Source of the DNA: Oceanospirillaceae bacterium
Lineage (GTDB): Bacteria; Pseudomonadota; Gammaproteobacteria; Pseudomonadales; Balneatricaceae
DNA length: 44,476 nt
Assembly (NCBI GenBank): GCA_013215445.1
Contig: JABSRA010000038.1
Span: forward strand, 1-44,476
Reading direction: 5' to 3'
Position numbers and translations under genes: made by a program. The stretch's first letter is position 1. Every line of letters begins with the position of its first letter. Positions 9,244 to 18,921 of the stretch are shown here, one piece after another. The notes beneath the pieces were generated by a model that saw nothing but the letters and a program-made list of their open reading frames with translations, was not told the DNA's origin and did no database searches.

Positions 9244-9861
9244 TTAAAAGTTACTAATACTTCCCGCCCCCTCCCGTATTATCTCTGGCGTATCTTCGAC
9301 AAGATTAATTACCGATGTCGCTTCCATTCCGCAATATCCACCGTCTATGACTAAATCAATTTCATGCTGTAAAATATCTCGTATTTCATAGGGGTCGGTT
9401 AAAGGATATTCGTCTCCAGGGAGTATTAATGAAGTACTCATAATAGGCTCACCTAACTCTCTCATTAATGCTAAGGCTATATTACTATCTGGTATTCTCA
9501 AGCCTATCGTTTTCCGCTTAGGGTGCAATAGTCTTCGCGGCACTTCCGAGGTTGCCCTTAAGATAAAAGTATATGCGCCGGGAGTATAATTCTTTAAAAT
9601 TCGATATTGAGGATTATTTACTTTAGCATAAGTTCCTATCTCACTTAAATCACGGCATACCAAGGTGAAATTATGCTTATCATCTAACTTTCGAATACGC
9701 TTTATACGATCAACTGCATTTTTATCTCCCAAATGACAACCGATGGCATAGGCACAATCTGTTGGATATACAATTAACCCACCTTTTTTAACAATTTCAA
9801 CAGCTTGTTTGATAAGTCTCATTTGCGGATTATCAGGATGTATTTGAAATAACTGACTCAT
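9244..9861 (-). CDS. yciO: YciO/Sua5-family (YrdC-fold) protein
   Basis: The 205-residue protein has the YrdC/Sua5 fold that in TsaC/Sua5 makes threonylcarbamoyl-AMP for tRNA t6A; YciO-type paralogues have an uncertain cellular role. Visible markers are GGLIVYPTDCAYAIGC, IKRIRKLDDKHNFTLVC, GAYTFILRAT and TIGLRIPDSNIALAL. The KRIRKLDDKHN segment differs from the KRPxxxP-type motif of TsaC and favours YciO. Its ATG overlaps the stop of the upstream PHP gene (ATGA), so the two are almost certainly translationally coupled, as yciV and yciO are in E. coli. Confidence 0.88.
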   Translation of the reverse strand: MSQLFQIHPDNPQMRLIKQAVEIVKKGGLIVYPTDCAYAIGCHLGDKNAVDRIKRIRKLDDKHNFTLVCRDLSEIGTYAKVNNPQYRILKNYTPGAYTFILRATSEVPRRLLHPKRKTIGLRIPDSNIALALMRELGEPIMSTSLILPGDEYPLTDPYEIRDILQHEIDLVIDGGYCGMEATSVINLVEDTPEIIREGAGSISNF

Positions 9862-10739
9862 AGAACACCCCTGTTTATCACTGTGTTAGCAATTCGCCGA
9901 TGATTTAATATATGGGGTAGATTATCGGGAATTGGCGGGTGAGCACCCACGACTGTCCAGCGATTCAATGGCGTATGAAAATCACTGCCTGCAGACACTG
10001 ATAAATTATGTTTGTCTGCCTCAAACGCCAGAATATTTTGCTGCTCCCTATTTATTCCAGGATAACCAAGTTCTATCGCATTACCGCCCAATTCAGAGAA
10101 AGCCGCAATCACCTTTCTCAGTTTACTCATGGTTAAATTATACTTGGTAGGGTGCGCTAACACCGACACGCCACCGCTTGAGGTTATTACTTCAAGTACT
10201 TTTTCCAGAGAGGGCCAAGCAACTGAGACGTTGCCAATTTTTCCCGCCCCTAAATACTTTTTAAACGCATCAGCCTCGGTGCTAACAATCTTTAAATCAC
10301 AAAGTACTTTTGCAAAATGTGGTCGCCCTATTTGTGCACCCGCTGCTTTCTCCAGCACCAGTTCGAATACATTTGGCATTTTCTTCTTTTCTAATTTGGC
10401 TGCAATGCGCCTAGCCCTGTCTAACCTTAACTCCTCTAATCCTGACAAATGCTGTTTTAGCTCGACATGATCCACATTCAATCCCAATCCCACCACATGT
10501 AATACCTGCTTTTCAAATAAACAAGTAAATTCAGCCCCGGCAATTAAGCGAGGTCCAGACTCGACACTCTCTAACCCCAAATACTTTTGTAAGTCTTTTA
10601 TGCCCTCCACTGTATCGTGATCAGTGATAGCAAGAACTTCAACACCTTTCTCTGCTGCTAATTGATAGAGCGCCAATGGTGACAACACTCCATCAGAAGC
10701 GGTTGTGTGAGTGTGCAAATCATACTTAGGTAAAATCAT
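9858..10739 (-). CDS. rnm: PHP-domain 5'-3' exoribonuclease (RNase AM / YciV, TrpH family)
   Basis: The PHP phosphoesterase domain begins at once: YDLHTHTTASDG, then ITDHDTVEG (about residue 38), HVVGLGLNV, GRPHFAKVL, VLAHPTKY and the C-terminal SAGSDFHTP. These histidines and aspartates form the trinuclear metal site. E. coli YciV (RNase AM) matures the 5' ends of rRNAs and hydrolyses 3',5'-nucleotide bisphosphates. The length of 293 is usual. The gene overlaps yciO by four bases and stands divergent from yciB. Confidence 0.88.
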   Translation of the reverse strand: MILPKYDLHTHTTASDGVLSPLALYQLAAEKGVEVLAITDHDTVEGIKDLQKYLGLESVESGPRLIAGAEFTCLFEKQVLHVVGLGLNVDHVELKQHLSGLEELRLDRARRIAAKLEKKKMPNVFELVLEKAAGAQIGRPHFAKVLCDLKIVSTEADAFKKYLGAGKIGNVSVAWPSLEKVLEVITSSGGVSVLAHPTKYNLTMSKLRKVIAAFSELGGNAIELGYPGINREQQNILAFEADKHNLSVSAGSDFHTPLNRWTVVGAHPPIPDNLPHILNHRRIANTVINRGVL

Positions 10740-10888
10740 TTATGCCTATTACCAATTTAAATTAAAATTCATTAACGCTACAGCTAACACCGAGTATTTC
10801 AATATTTTTAATCACATACTTACAACTAGACGCTATTATCTGTTAACTTACGCCCTATAATTATACACCCTAACTTTATCGAGTTCTT

Positions 10889-11446
10889 ATGAAATTACTT
10901 TTAGACTTTTTGCCCATTGTTATCTTTGTCGCTGTTTATAAATACACTAGCGACATAATTATGGCTACTGCCGCATTAATCCCCGCGACTATTCTCTCAG
11001 TAGGCTATACCTGGTTCAAGGAGAAAAAAATAGAAAAAATGCAAATAGTGACATTAGTATTGGTGATTACTATGGGGGGAGCCACGGTTATTTTTCAAGA
11101 TAAAACCTTTATTCAATGGAAGCCCTCGGTTATTAACTGGCTGTTTGCCGCGACATTCCTCGGCAGTCACTTTATCGGAGAAAAAACCATTATTGAAAGG
11201 ATCATGGGCGCCCAAATGGTTCTCGAGAAAAAAATATGGATCACCCTCAGCATTGCCTGGGTGGCCTTTTTCTGCTTTATGGGCATTATAAACCTCTACG
11301 TTGCCTTTAATTATTCTGAGGCGACATGGGTTAACTTTAAACTCTTTGGAATGCTGGGTCTAACGGTAGTCTTTATTATAATTCAAGGTATTTATATTTC
11401 TCTGAACAGTGAAGCTGAAGAAGAACTACCGCCCAACAATAAATAA
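10889..11446 (+). CDS. yciB: Inner-membrane septation protein A family (YciB)
   Basis: A 185-residue polytopic membrane protein with about five hydrophobic segments. Family signatures are the N-terminal MKLLLDFLPIVIFVAVYK, KPSVINWLFAATFLGS and GAQMVLEKKIWITL. YciB takes part in envelope synthesis and interacts with division and elongation proteins in enterics; its exact biochemical role is unsettled. It sits next to rnm/yciO, as in many gammaproteobacteria. The C-terminus is a short hydrophilic acidic tail. Confidence 0.92.
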   Translation: MKLLLDFLPIVIFVAVYKYTSDIIMATAALIPATILSVGYTWFKEKKIEKMQIVTLVLVITMGGATVIFQDKTFIQWKPSVINWLFAATFLGSHFIGEKTIIERIMGAQMVLEKKIWITLSIAWVAFFCFMGIINLYVAFNYSEATWVNFKLFGMLGLTVVFIIIQGIYISLNSEAEEELPPNNK

Positions 11447-11994
11447 GATTCGGACTAATCACAACTGAAGGTAAAAGGTCACTGATTAGTGGCTTACAGT
11501 GACCCTCGATTTGTTGCCCTTGCTCTTATGTTGCCCTTCCTCTTAAGGGCAGCATTGGGCATTAATCCAGCGCAAACAAGTGCAAAACAGCGCTTATATT
11601 CGCTCATGTCAGTAGACATCAGTACCCAGCGTTAAGTAGTTCCCCATGTAGTGCCAGTGATATTCACTCTAAAACCAGACAGATCCTAGCAGATTCGAAA
11701 ACTAGTACCTTTTGATTGCTCTATTTTTTCAGATACCGGACCCTGTAACGAGAAAAAAATTCAATAAAAATCCGCTTTTATTGAGTAGATAGTACGTGAA
11801 ACTCTTCTAAAAAGTACTTTCATGGTCTAATATTACTGCAACTGATAAAGACCCCTTAATAAAGGGTTCCAAATCAAGGTTATAACCAGTACAATAAATC
11901 CACATGTAATACCTACTTATGGACAGTTACTTAAATCACATTGATTTACACTCGATGTTAGTAGCAACATTCACACTATAAAGGAAGTTTAAAA
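11447..11994. other. Long spacer with several hairpins before the OmpA-like gene
   Basis: This 548-bp stretch has no convincing ORF. It contains GGTCACTG/CAGTGACC (11477-11504), GCCCTT/AAGGGC (11533-11550, six-base loop), a nine-pair TCAATAAAA/TTTTATTGA hairpin (11761-11784) and an ACCC/GGGT hairpin near 11851-11867. The final 40 bp hold a strong ribosome-binding site (AAGGAAG) for the next gene. The long, structured leader may be an untranslated region for a highly expressed envelope protein, but no promoter could be fixed by eye. Confidence 0.4.
11752..11784 (-). terminator. Candidate leftward terminator in the spacer
   Basis: Read on the minus strand, a perfect nine-pair AT-rich hairpin (TCAATAAAA with TTTTATTGA) is followed by ATTTTTTT. 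The form is that of a Rho-independent terminator, but the stem is weak and no minus-strand gene lies immediately upstream of it. Confidence 0.4.
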
Positions 11995-12549
11995 ATGAAA
12001 AAGTTCGCTATTACTGCCGGATTAGCCTTAGCGGTGACTCTATCTGCATCTGCAATGGCACACCAAGGTAACCACGGCTATGTTACTAATTCGTCTGGAG
12101 CAATTACGCAAACGCTAGCCGGCTGCCTAAGAAATTCTTCATGGTCTGATGCAGATTCTGCAGCATGTGATGGAACAGCAGCACCTGCAGCTATGGCAGT
12201 TGATGCCGCTAAGAAATTCGCCATCTTCTTTGACTTTGACAACGCAACTGTTGGCAACGTAGCGCAGATCGCTGACTACATCAACGGTCTATCTGACGCT
12301 GCTACTGTAAGTTTAGTAGGTCACGCGGATCCAATTGGCAACACCGCTTATAACATGGCACTTTCACAGCGTCGTGCTGTTAACGTTGCTAATGCATTGA
12401 CTCAAGCTGGTGTTAGACCTGCTGCTATCTCTGTTAATTACGAAGGCGAATCAGCACCTGTAGCTCAATGCTCTGGTACTGGCGCAGCGCTTATCAGCTG
12501 CCTACGTGCTGACCGTCGTGTAGACGTTCAAATCACTGGCAAGAGCTAA
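11995..12549 (+). CDS. Secreted protein with C-terminal OmpA-like domain
   Basis: A 184-residue protein with a clear Sec signal peptide (MKKFAITAGLALAVTLSASAM, cleavage probably after AMA at about residue 22). Two cysteines flank a short linker (residues about 43-59). The OmpA/Pal-type domain covers about residues 73-183: FDFDNATV, SLVGHADPIGNTAYNMALSQRRAVNV, then LRADRRVDVQI. The ALSQRRA and Asp residues are those that bind diaminopimelate in peptidoglycan. There is no beta-barrel and no lipobox, so it is likely periplasmic and peptidoglycan-associated. A strong AAGGAAG site and good terminators suggest high expression. Confidence 0.82.
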   Translation: MKKFAITAGLALAVTLSASAMAHQGNHGYVTNSSGAITQTLAGCLRNSSWSDADSAACDGTAAPAAMAVDAAKKFAIFFDFDNATVGNVAQIADYINGLSDAATVSLVGHADPIGNTAYNMALSQRRAVNVANALTQAGVRPAAISVNYEGESAPVAQCSGTGAALISCLRADRRVDVQITGKS

Positions 12550-12612
12550 TTTCTCTTTAGCTAATCCTCTCTACTTAACCTCAGCGGTTTATTTAGAGAG
12601 AGATAGATTTCT

Positions 12613-12638
12613 AAAAACCAGTTTTTAACTGGTTTTTT
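12613..12638 (+). terminator. Rho-independent terminator of the OmpA-like gene
   Basis: AACCAGTT (12616-12623) and AACTGGTT (12627-12634) form a perfect eight-pair stem with a three-base loop, followed by more T, 65 bp past the stop codon. Confidence 0.88.
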
Positions 12639-12689
12639 ATTGCCTTGCGTTTATCCTCTCGACAGTCGAATCGGGGATTATCAGTCAGC

Positions 12690-12719
12690 AAAAAAAACCG
12701 ACTGACGTCGGTTTTTTTA
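12690..12719. terminator. Bidirectional terminator between the OmpA-like gene and purL
   Basis: ACCGAC (12697-12702) and GTCGGT (12707-12712) form a stem with a TGAC loop, flanked by a run of A on the left and of T on the right. It can stop transcription of purL on the minus strand and back up the OmpA-gene terminator on the plus strand. Confidence 0.85.
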
Positions 12720-12743
12720 TTTACAGCAGACAGCTAAGGAAGC

Positions 12744-15700
12744 TTAACCCAACCAGACTCTGGCATTGCGGAACAGACGCATCCAAGCTCCGTCTTCACT
12801 CCACTCATCCGGTGCCCATGAATTTTGTACCGCTCTAAACACGCGCTCTGGATGGGGCATCATAATAGTTACGCGCCCGTCAATGGACGTCATACCAGCA
12901 ACCCCCATAGGGGAACCATTCGGATTTTGTGGATAGTGCTCGGTTATTTTGCCATTATTATCCACGTAGCTTAAGACCACGGCTGCTTTATTTTCAGCGG
13001 CTAAGGACTCACTGGAAAATTGTGCATAACCTTCACCGTGAGCAATTGCAATGGGCATAATGGAGCCTTGCATTCCCTGCATAAATACCGATGCAGACTC
13101 TTGCACTTGCACTAGCGCCACTCGGCCTTCAAATTGCTCTGACTTATTGCGCACAAATTTTGGCCAATGCTCGGCACCAGGCACAATGCTCTGTAAGTTA
13201 GAGATCATCTGACAGCCATTACAAACACCTAAGGTAAGCGTATCGGCCCGTTCAAAAAAGGCCGAAAATTCATCCCTTGCAACATTGTTAAACAATATCG
13301 ACTTTGCCCAGCCCTCTCCCGCTCCCAGCACATCACCGTAGGAAAAACCGCCACAGGCGACTAGACTTTGGAAATCCTGCAGAGACACACGCTGTTCTAA
13401 AATGTCACTCATGTGCACATCTACCGCATCAAAACCGGCACGGTCGAACGCCGCCGCCATTTCTATCTGCCCATTAACACCTTGCTCTCTCAATACTGCC
13501 ACTTTTGGTCTAACACCTGTAGCGATATAGGGCGCCGCAATATCTTGATTGAGATCAAAACTTAAACTGACCGACAACCCTGGATCATCGACATCATCAA
13601 TCAGGCTAAATTCCTGCTCGGCGCACTCAGAATTGTCTCTCATTTTTTGAATTTCATAAGAAGTTCTAGACCATGACTTTTGCAGCACACGACGCTTCTC
13701 AGAAAATATTTCGTCTTCGTCAAAGTGAATACGCAGCTCATCATCCCAATTTGGCGAGCCAATCACACTGGATATATCACCTAATCCTGCGGCGTTTAAT
13801 TCAATAAGGATTTCCATGGTGTGCTCTTTGAGAACCTGAATCACTCCACCTAATTCTTCATTGAACAAAGCGGCTAGGCAATCCTCTCTATCTTTCGCCA
13901 ATAGATCTAGATTTATATCGACACCCAAGTGACCTGCAAAGCACATCTCAGCGACGGTCGCCAACAGCCCACCGTCAGATCTATCGTGATAGGCAATGAT
14001 CAGCCCCTGTTTATTAAGCGCCTGAATAGCCCCGAAAAATGTTTTTAATAAATGCGCACTATCCACGTCGGGGACAGATTGACCCACAGCATTATAAACT
14101 TGAGCGAGTGCCGACAGCCCCAAACGGTTTTTACCAGCACCAAGGTCAATTAAAATTAAATCGGTCGGACCTCGATCCTCACGCAGCTGTGGCGTCAGAG
14201 TTTTCCTGACATCGGTGACTGGCGCGAACCCAGAGATTACCACTGACATCGGAGAGGTAACACTCTTGGCCTCTCCATCTTCTTGCCACTGAGTGCGCAT
14301 TGACATTGAGTCTTTGCCGACGGGTATTGTCATCCCCAGTGCCGGGCATAATTCCATTCCCACCGCCTTAACTGTATCGTAAAGCTTTTCATCTTCCCCC
14401 GGGTGACCTGCTGCGACCATCCAGTTTGCCGACAACTTAATATCACTGATGTCATCGATGGCAGCGGCAGCCATATTAGTCAAAGTCTCGCCGATGGCAA
14501 TACGCCCTGATGCAGCGGCATCAACCAGCGCCAACGGCGTGCGCTCACCCATCGCCATCGCCTCACCACAATAACCTTGGTAGGAAGCAGTCGTGACTGC
14601 GCAATCCGCCACGGGCACTTGCCAGGGGCCAACCATCTGATCTCTCGCCACTTGACCAGTGATGGTACGGTCACCAATCGTAATTAAAAAAGATTTAGAG
14701 GCGACAGCCGGAAAGCTCAACACCCGGTTAATTGCCTCTTGAATGTCTATGGCGCTGGTATCGAACGCTTCCACTGCATAATCTATGCGGGTTACGCTTC
14801 GATGCATTTTGGGCGGCTTACCGAAAAGCACTTCCATGGGAATGTCGACGGGATTATTCTTAAAATGCTGATCCGATAATTTTAAGTGATGCTCTTGGGT
14901 CGCCTCTCCTACCACCGTAAAGGGACAGCGCTCTCTTTCACACATGGCTTTAAATAGCGCCATATTTTCTGGCTGTATCGCGAGCACATAGCGCTCTTGA
15001 GATTCATTACTCCAGACCCCTAATGGCGACATACCAGGCTCATCGTTGTTGATGTTACGCAATTCAAAATTTGCGCCACGACCACCATCTTTGACCAATT
15101 CGGGGAATGCATTCGACAAGCCACCGGCACCGACATCGTGAATAAAAGCGATGGGGTTGTCTTTGCCCATTTGCCAACACCGATCAATCACTTCCTGACA
15201 GCGTCTCTCCATTTCTGGATTGCCGCGCTGCACTGAGGCAAAATCTAAATTTTCCGCCGAGCTGCCAGAGGCCATGGATGAGGCTGCGCCGCCGCCCAAG
15301 CCAATTAACATTGCAGGCCCTCCCAGGCATACCAGCTGAGCACCGACTTCAATGTCACCTTTTTCGACCTGATCGGTGGCAATATTACCCATACCACCAG
15401 CAATCATAATCGGCTTGTGATAGCCGCGCATCTCCCTTCCGGCTGCGCCATTAACGCTCTGTTCAAAGGTTCTAAAATAGCCGGTTAGATTGGGACGGCC
15501 AAATTCATTATTAAAAGCAGCGCCACCGACCGGCCCCTCAAGCATAATATCCAGAGCAGAAACTATCCGCCCGGGCTTGCCATATTGGGATTCCCACGGC
15601 TGCACATAACCTGGAATATTTAAATCAGAAACACTGTATCCAGAGAGACCTGCCTTGGGTTTGCCACCGCGACCAGTAGCCCCTTCGTCGCGTATCTCCC

Positions 15701-16640
15701 CACCAGAACCGGTGGCAGCACCAGAAAAAGGAGCTATTGCGGTCGGGTGGTTATGCGTCTCTACTTTAATCAGGATCTCTATGGATTCTTCATGGTAGCT
15801 ATACTGATGACCAGTTTGAGAGGGATAAAAGCGCGCCGCTTTACTGCCGACAATAACGGCCGCATTATCTTTATAAGCAGAAAGTACATTCTCTCCACCG
15901 AGTTCATTGGTATTGCGTATCATGGAAAACAGTGACTTTTCTTGTGCCTCACCATCAATATCCCAAGAGGCATTAAAAATTTTGTGCCTGCAGTGTTCAG
16001 AATTTGCCTGAGCAAACATCATTAACTCAACATCGGATGGATTGCGCTCGAGCTTTACAAAACAATCTACTAAATAGTCTATCTCATCTTCACCGAGCGC
16101 CAAGCCCAATTCAATATTCGCGGTGACTAATGCCTGTCTACCCAAGGCTAAAATATCAACCCGCTGCATTGCAACAGGTTCAGTGTGCTCGAATAAGACA
16201 GCGGCGGCTTCTGCAGAGGCGAAAATTTGCTCGACCATACGATCGTGAACCAACAGCGCCACTTTTTCTAATTCTACTGTGCTAAGCTGACGACTCGCTT
16301 GAATATAAAATGCGGTGCCTCTCTCGATGCGTGATACTGAGTTCAACCCGCAATTAATAGCGATATCAGTCGCCTTACTCGACCAAGGTGAAATGGTCCC
16401 CGCTCTAGGTGTAACGAACAGGATTTGACCATGTGGATCTTCTTTTGCTACATTTGGTCCATATTGCAGTATATTTTCCAGCTTTACTTGATCGGTTACA
16501 CTAAGTGACTCGTGCAATTCGACTAAATGTATATATTCAGCATATACTCCACTAATAATGGAAACTTGTTGCTGTAAAGTCGTCAATAATTTTACTTTAC
16601 GGAAATCGGATAAAGCGGGAGCGCCACGCAAAATAAGCAT
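12744..16640 (-). CDS. purL: Phosphoribosylformylglycinamidine synthase (large, single-chain PurL)
   Basis: PurL converts FGAR to FGAM with ATP and glutamine in de novo purine synthesis. The 1298-residue chain is the gammaproteobacterial fused form. It has an N-terminal PurS-like region ([12 protein letters not shown]), the synthetase core with [22 protein letters not shown] and [13 protein letters not shown], a repeated AIR-synthase-like half, and a C-terminal class I glutaminase with nucleophile Cys1140 in LGVCNGCQM and GEGYAQ/PHPERVF motifs. The ATG at 16640 matches the E. coli start (MxILRG) and has GAGG twelve bases upstream; the frame extends 16 codons higher. It is divergent from mltF. 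Confidence 0.97.
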   Translation of the reverse strand: MLILRGAPALSDFRKVKLLTTLQQQVSIISGVYAEYIHLVELHESLSVTDQVKLENILQYGPNVAKEDPHGQILFVTPRAGTISPWSSKATDIAINCGLNSVSRIERGTAFYIQASRQLSTVELEKVALLVHDRMVEQIFASAEAAAVLFEHTEPVAMQRVDILALGRQALVTANIELGLALGEDEIDYLVDCFVKLERNPSDVELMMFAQANSEHCRHKIFNASWDIDGEAQEKSLFSMIRNTNELGGENVLSAYKDNAAVIVGSKAARFYPSQTGHQYSYHEESIEILIKVETHNHPTAIAPFSGAATGSGGEIRDEGATGRGGKPKAGLSGYSVSDLNIPGYVQPWESQYGKPGRIVSALDIMLEGPVGGAAFNNEFGRPNLTGYFRTFEQSVNGAAGREMRGYHKPIMIAGGMGNIATDQVEKGDIEVGAQLVCLGGPAMLIGLGGGAASSMASGSSAENLDFASVQRGNPEMERRCQEVIDRCWQMGKDNPIAFIHDVGAGGLSNAFPELVKDGGRGANFELRNINNDEPGMSPLGVWSNESQERYVLAIQPENMALFKAMCERERCPFTVVGEATQEHHLKLSDQHFKNNPVDIPMEVLFGKPPKMHRSVTRIDYAVEAFDTSAIDIQEAINRVLSFPAVASKSFLITIGDRTITGQVARDQMVGPWQVPVADCAVTTASYQGYCGEAMAMGERTPLALVDAAASGRIAIGETLTNMAAAAIDDISDIKLSANWMVAAGHPGEDEKLYDTVKAVGMELCPALGMTIPVGKDSMSMRTQWQEDGEAKSVTSPMSVVISGFAPVTDVRKTLTPQLREDRGPTDLILIDLGAGKNRLGLSALAQVYNAVGQSVPDVDSAHLLKTFFGAIQALNKQGLIIAYHDRSDGGLLATVAEMCFAGHLGVDINLDLLAKDREDCLAALFNEELGGVIQVLKEHTMEILIELNAAGLGDISSVIGSPNWDDELRIHFDEDEIFSEKRRVLQKSWSRTSYEIQKMRDNSECAEQEFSLIDDVDDPGLSVSLSFDLNQDIAAPYIATGVRPKVAVLREQGVNGQIEMAAAFDRAGFDAVDVHMSDILEQRVSLQDFQSLVACGGFSYGDVLGAGEGWAKSILFNNVARDEFSAFFERADTLTLGVCNGCQMISNLQSIVPGAEHWPKFVRNKSEQFEGRVALVQVQESASVFMQGMQGSIMPIAIAHGEGYAQFSSESLAAENKAAVVLSYVDNNGKITEHYPQNPNGSPMGVAGMTSIDGRVTIMMPHPERVFRAVQNSWAPDEWSEDGAWMRLFRNARVWLG

Positions 16641-16734
16641 TTTTAGATTGATCCTCATGGGCAGAACAAAGGGCAGAATTAAGCCCATTATTTTACCTTA
16701 GACACAACCTTTAGAGTACTAGAATTACGCCATT

Positions 16735-18213
16735 ATGAGTCAAAAAAAACGTTCACTATATTTTCTTGCCCTCCTAATTAGTATTTCTTTTCTGATACTA
16801 CTAATGTTTCAACTAGACGATCAAAACCAGCTTTCGAAAATAGTTCAGTCCGGTGAATTACGGGTGAGCACTACCAACACTGAAGATACTTATTTTTTGC
16901 AGAAGAACAATGCCGCTGGTTTCGAGTACGAACTGGTCACAGCCTTTGCAAAACACCTAGGCGTCGAGCTTAAGCTAAACATCAGACATAATCAGCGGCA
17001 GCTCGAGCTAGATCTTTTGTCCAGAGATAGCCACATCAGCATTCCAGGGCGATCGCTAAACACCCCTGAGGATAACACTTTTCAGCAGAGCGTCAGCTAC
17101 ACCAACAACCAAACTGTGATCGTTTATCGACAGACCCAGGGCAAAAAATACCCGCGCAACATCGAGCAAATTATTGATCGCAGCGTCATAGTCGCCAGCA
17201 ATTCCCCACAGGAATCAAGACTCTATGAGCAACAAAAAATCCACCCTCAACTACAGTGGGACAGCGCCGCCAATTTAACCACCTATGAAATTCTCCAGCT
17301 TATTCTAAACAAAGATATCGATATCGCAGTTATCAGCCATTCTGACTTTCAATCGGTGGGTCCGTTTTTTCCCGGTTTAAAAATCGCCTTTGAGTTGGGA
17401 GAAGCCCAACCTGTGCGCTGGCTCGTTGCCAACAAACCTGACAAATCACTACTCAATGCTGTCAATCAATACCTCAGTTCTGCAACAGCAAAGTCTGAAA
17501 TCGCTATCCTGGAGAAAAAATACTACAGCAATAGCAACCCCCTTAACTTTTTTGACACTATTGCTTTTAAGAATGATTTCAATAATCGCCTACCCAGCAT
17601 TGAACGCTATTTCAAACAAGCGGCGAAAGAAACCAATATCGACTGGCAACTGCTCGCCGCCATCGCCTATCAAGAATCCCACTGGAATCCGAAAGCTGTT
17701 TCATCCACTAGGGTAAAAGGCATTATGATGCTGACTAAGGCAGCCGCTAAAGAAGTCAATGTTACGGATCGCACCGACCCCAAACAAAGCATTTTTGGCG
17801 GCGCTCAATATCTCAACATTGTAAAGAAAAAAATACCCGCTCGAATCACCGACCCCGACCGAACTTTCCTGGCCCTTGCCGGTTACAATACCGGTTTTGG
17901 ACACTTGGAAGACGCACGAATCTTAACCAAACGCGCCGGTCTCAACCCGGATCTATGGGAAGATGTCCGCAGACACCTACCGCTATTAACCAAGCCCAAA
18001 TACTATAATACGGTAAAACATGGTTATGCTAGGGGATACGAGCCGGTCAATTATGTTAAAAACATTAGACAATATTTGACCATCCTAAAATGGCAAATTC
18101 AGCAACAGCAATTAAAAAACACTACCAACAGTCAAGCAACAGAAATGCAGGACAGCGCGCCCGCTCAAGAAACTCTGGAACCCAATCAGGATCCGGCGCC
18201 CTCAACCTTGTAG
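16735..18213 (+). CDS. mltF: Membrane-bound lytic murein transglycosylase F
   Basis: MltF cleaves the MurNAc-GlcNAc bond of peptidoglycan with 1,6-anhydro product formation. A membrane-anchoring segment covers about residues 8-26 with no lipobox cysteine. Residues about 35-265 form an SBP_bac_3 (amino-acid-binding-like) regulatory domain, and about 285-450 the SLT domain with catalytic Glu314 in AAIAYQESHWNP, the same number as in E. coli MltF. GIMMLT and LAGYNTGFGHLEDAR are further SLT motifs. A Gln/Pro-rich tail follows. The gene diverges from purL, a common arrangement in gammaproteobacteria. Confidence 0.94.
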   Translation: MSQKKRSLYFLALLISISFLILLMFQLDDQNQLSKIVQSGELRVSTTNTEDTYFLQKNNAAGFEYELVTAFAKHLGVELKLNIRHNQRQLELDLLSRDSHISIPGRSLNTPEDNTFQQSVSYTNNQTVIVYRQTQGKKYPRNIEQIIDRSVIVASNSPQESRLYEQQKIHPQLQWDSAANLTTYEILQLILNKDIDIAVISHSDFQSVGPFFPGLKIAFELGEAQPVRWLVANKPDKSLLNAVNQYLSSATAKSEIAILEKKYYSNSNPLNFFDTIAFKNDFNNRLPSIERYFKQAAKETNIDWQLLAAIAYQESHWNPKAVSSTRVKGIMMLTKAAAKEVNVTDRTDPKQSIFGGAQYLNIVKKKIPARITDPDRTFLALAGYNTGFGHLEDARILTKRAGLNPDLWEDVRRHLPLLTKPKYYNTVKHGYARGYEPVNYVKNIRQYLTILKWQIQQQQLKNTTNSQATEMQDSAPAQETLEPNQDPAPSTL

Positions 18214-18218
18214 ATTAA

Positions 18219-18380
18219 ATTTGAATATAGATAAGAGTAGGCAATATTTTATAGAAGACCGGCCTTATGCGGGCCAAAATAGAGAGCTCTAATCCGACGG
18301 TGGACAATATTGCCCCCGCACACTTCGCACAGGGCTCCAGCGTCACATACAAGTCTGCATTGACCAACCGATAATTAGCA
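18219..18380 (-). pseudogene. Decayed partial duplicate of tadA
   Basis: Bases 18219-18266 match 18380-18427 (the tadA stop region and its 3' flank) in 44 of 48 positions. Bases 18267-18380 match 18584-18695 inside tadA at high identity, with a two-base length difference. The about 156 bp that separate these two blocks in intact tadA are missing. This is what a tandem duplication of a roughly 316-bp unit, followed by an internal deletion and point drift, would leave. It cannot code for a deaminase: the 5' part of the gene, with the catalytic His-Ala-Glu, is absent. Confidence 0.85.
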
Positions 18381-18409
18381 TTTGAATATAGATAAGAGAA
18401 GGTAATATT

Positions 18410-18898
18410 TTATAGCAGAGCGGCCTTGAGTCTTTTTTTCTCCGCTCGACGTCGTTTAAAAAAACCAGAGATCAGACCAGCACTCTCTTCAGCCAATACC
18501 CCTGATGTTATCAATACCTTATGATTCATACAGGCCTGCTCAAGCAAATTTAAGTTACTCTGCACCGCTCCAGACTTAAGCTCATGCGCGCCAAAATAGA
18601 GAGTTCTAATCCGGCTGTGAACTATTGCCCCCGCACACATCGCACAGGGCTCCAGCGTCACATACAAATCTGCATTGACCAACCGATAATTAGCAATGGC
18701 TTGGGCAGCTTGCTGCAGCGCTTGAATTTCTGCATGCGCGGTTGGATCATGTCGACCAATCGGCCCATTGCTGCCCCTACCGATGATTTTCCCCTCTAAT
18801 ACCACCACCGCTCCAACTGGGACTTCGTTCTGCAAAGCGGCGAACTCGGCTAGCTCCAATGCAGCTCGCATCCAGAATTCAGGTGAATTAGAGGACAT
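18410..18898 (-). CDS. tadA: tRNA-specific adenosine deaminase TadA
   Basis: TadA deaminates adenosine 34 of tRNA-Arg(ACG) to inosine and is normally essential. The zinc and catalytic residues are seen in HAEIQAL (His and proton-shuttle Glu, near residue 56) and PCAMCAGAI (two zinc Cys, near residue 86). The 162-residue length is normal. The ATG at 18898 gives the expected WMRAALELAEFAA N-terminus. It lies 23 bp downstream of guaA in the same direction. A decayed partial copy of its 3' half lies just beyond its stop. Confidence 0.96.
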   Translation of the reverse strand: MSSNSPEFWMRAALELAEFAALQNEVPVGAVVVLEGKIIGRGSNGPIGRHDPTAHAEIQALQQAAQAIANYRLVNADLYVTLEPCAMCAGAIVHSRIRTLYFGAHELKSGAVQSNLNLLEQACMNHKVLITSGVLAEESAGLISGFFKRRRAEKKRLKAALL

Positions 18899-18921
18899 AG
18901 AATAAGCGCTCTAAATGGCCA

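Noticed and set aside
10129..10470. 113-codon plus-strand ORF opposite the PHP exonuclease gene
   Set aside because: The minus-strand gene has clear PHP motifs throughout; the plus ORF is a shadow without similarity.
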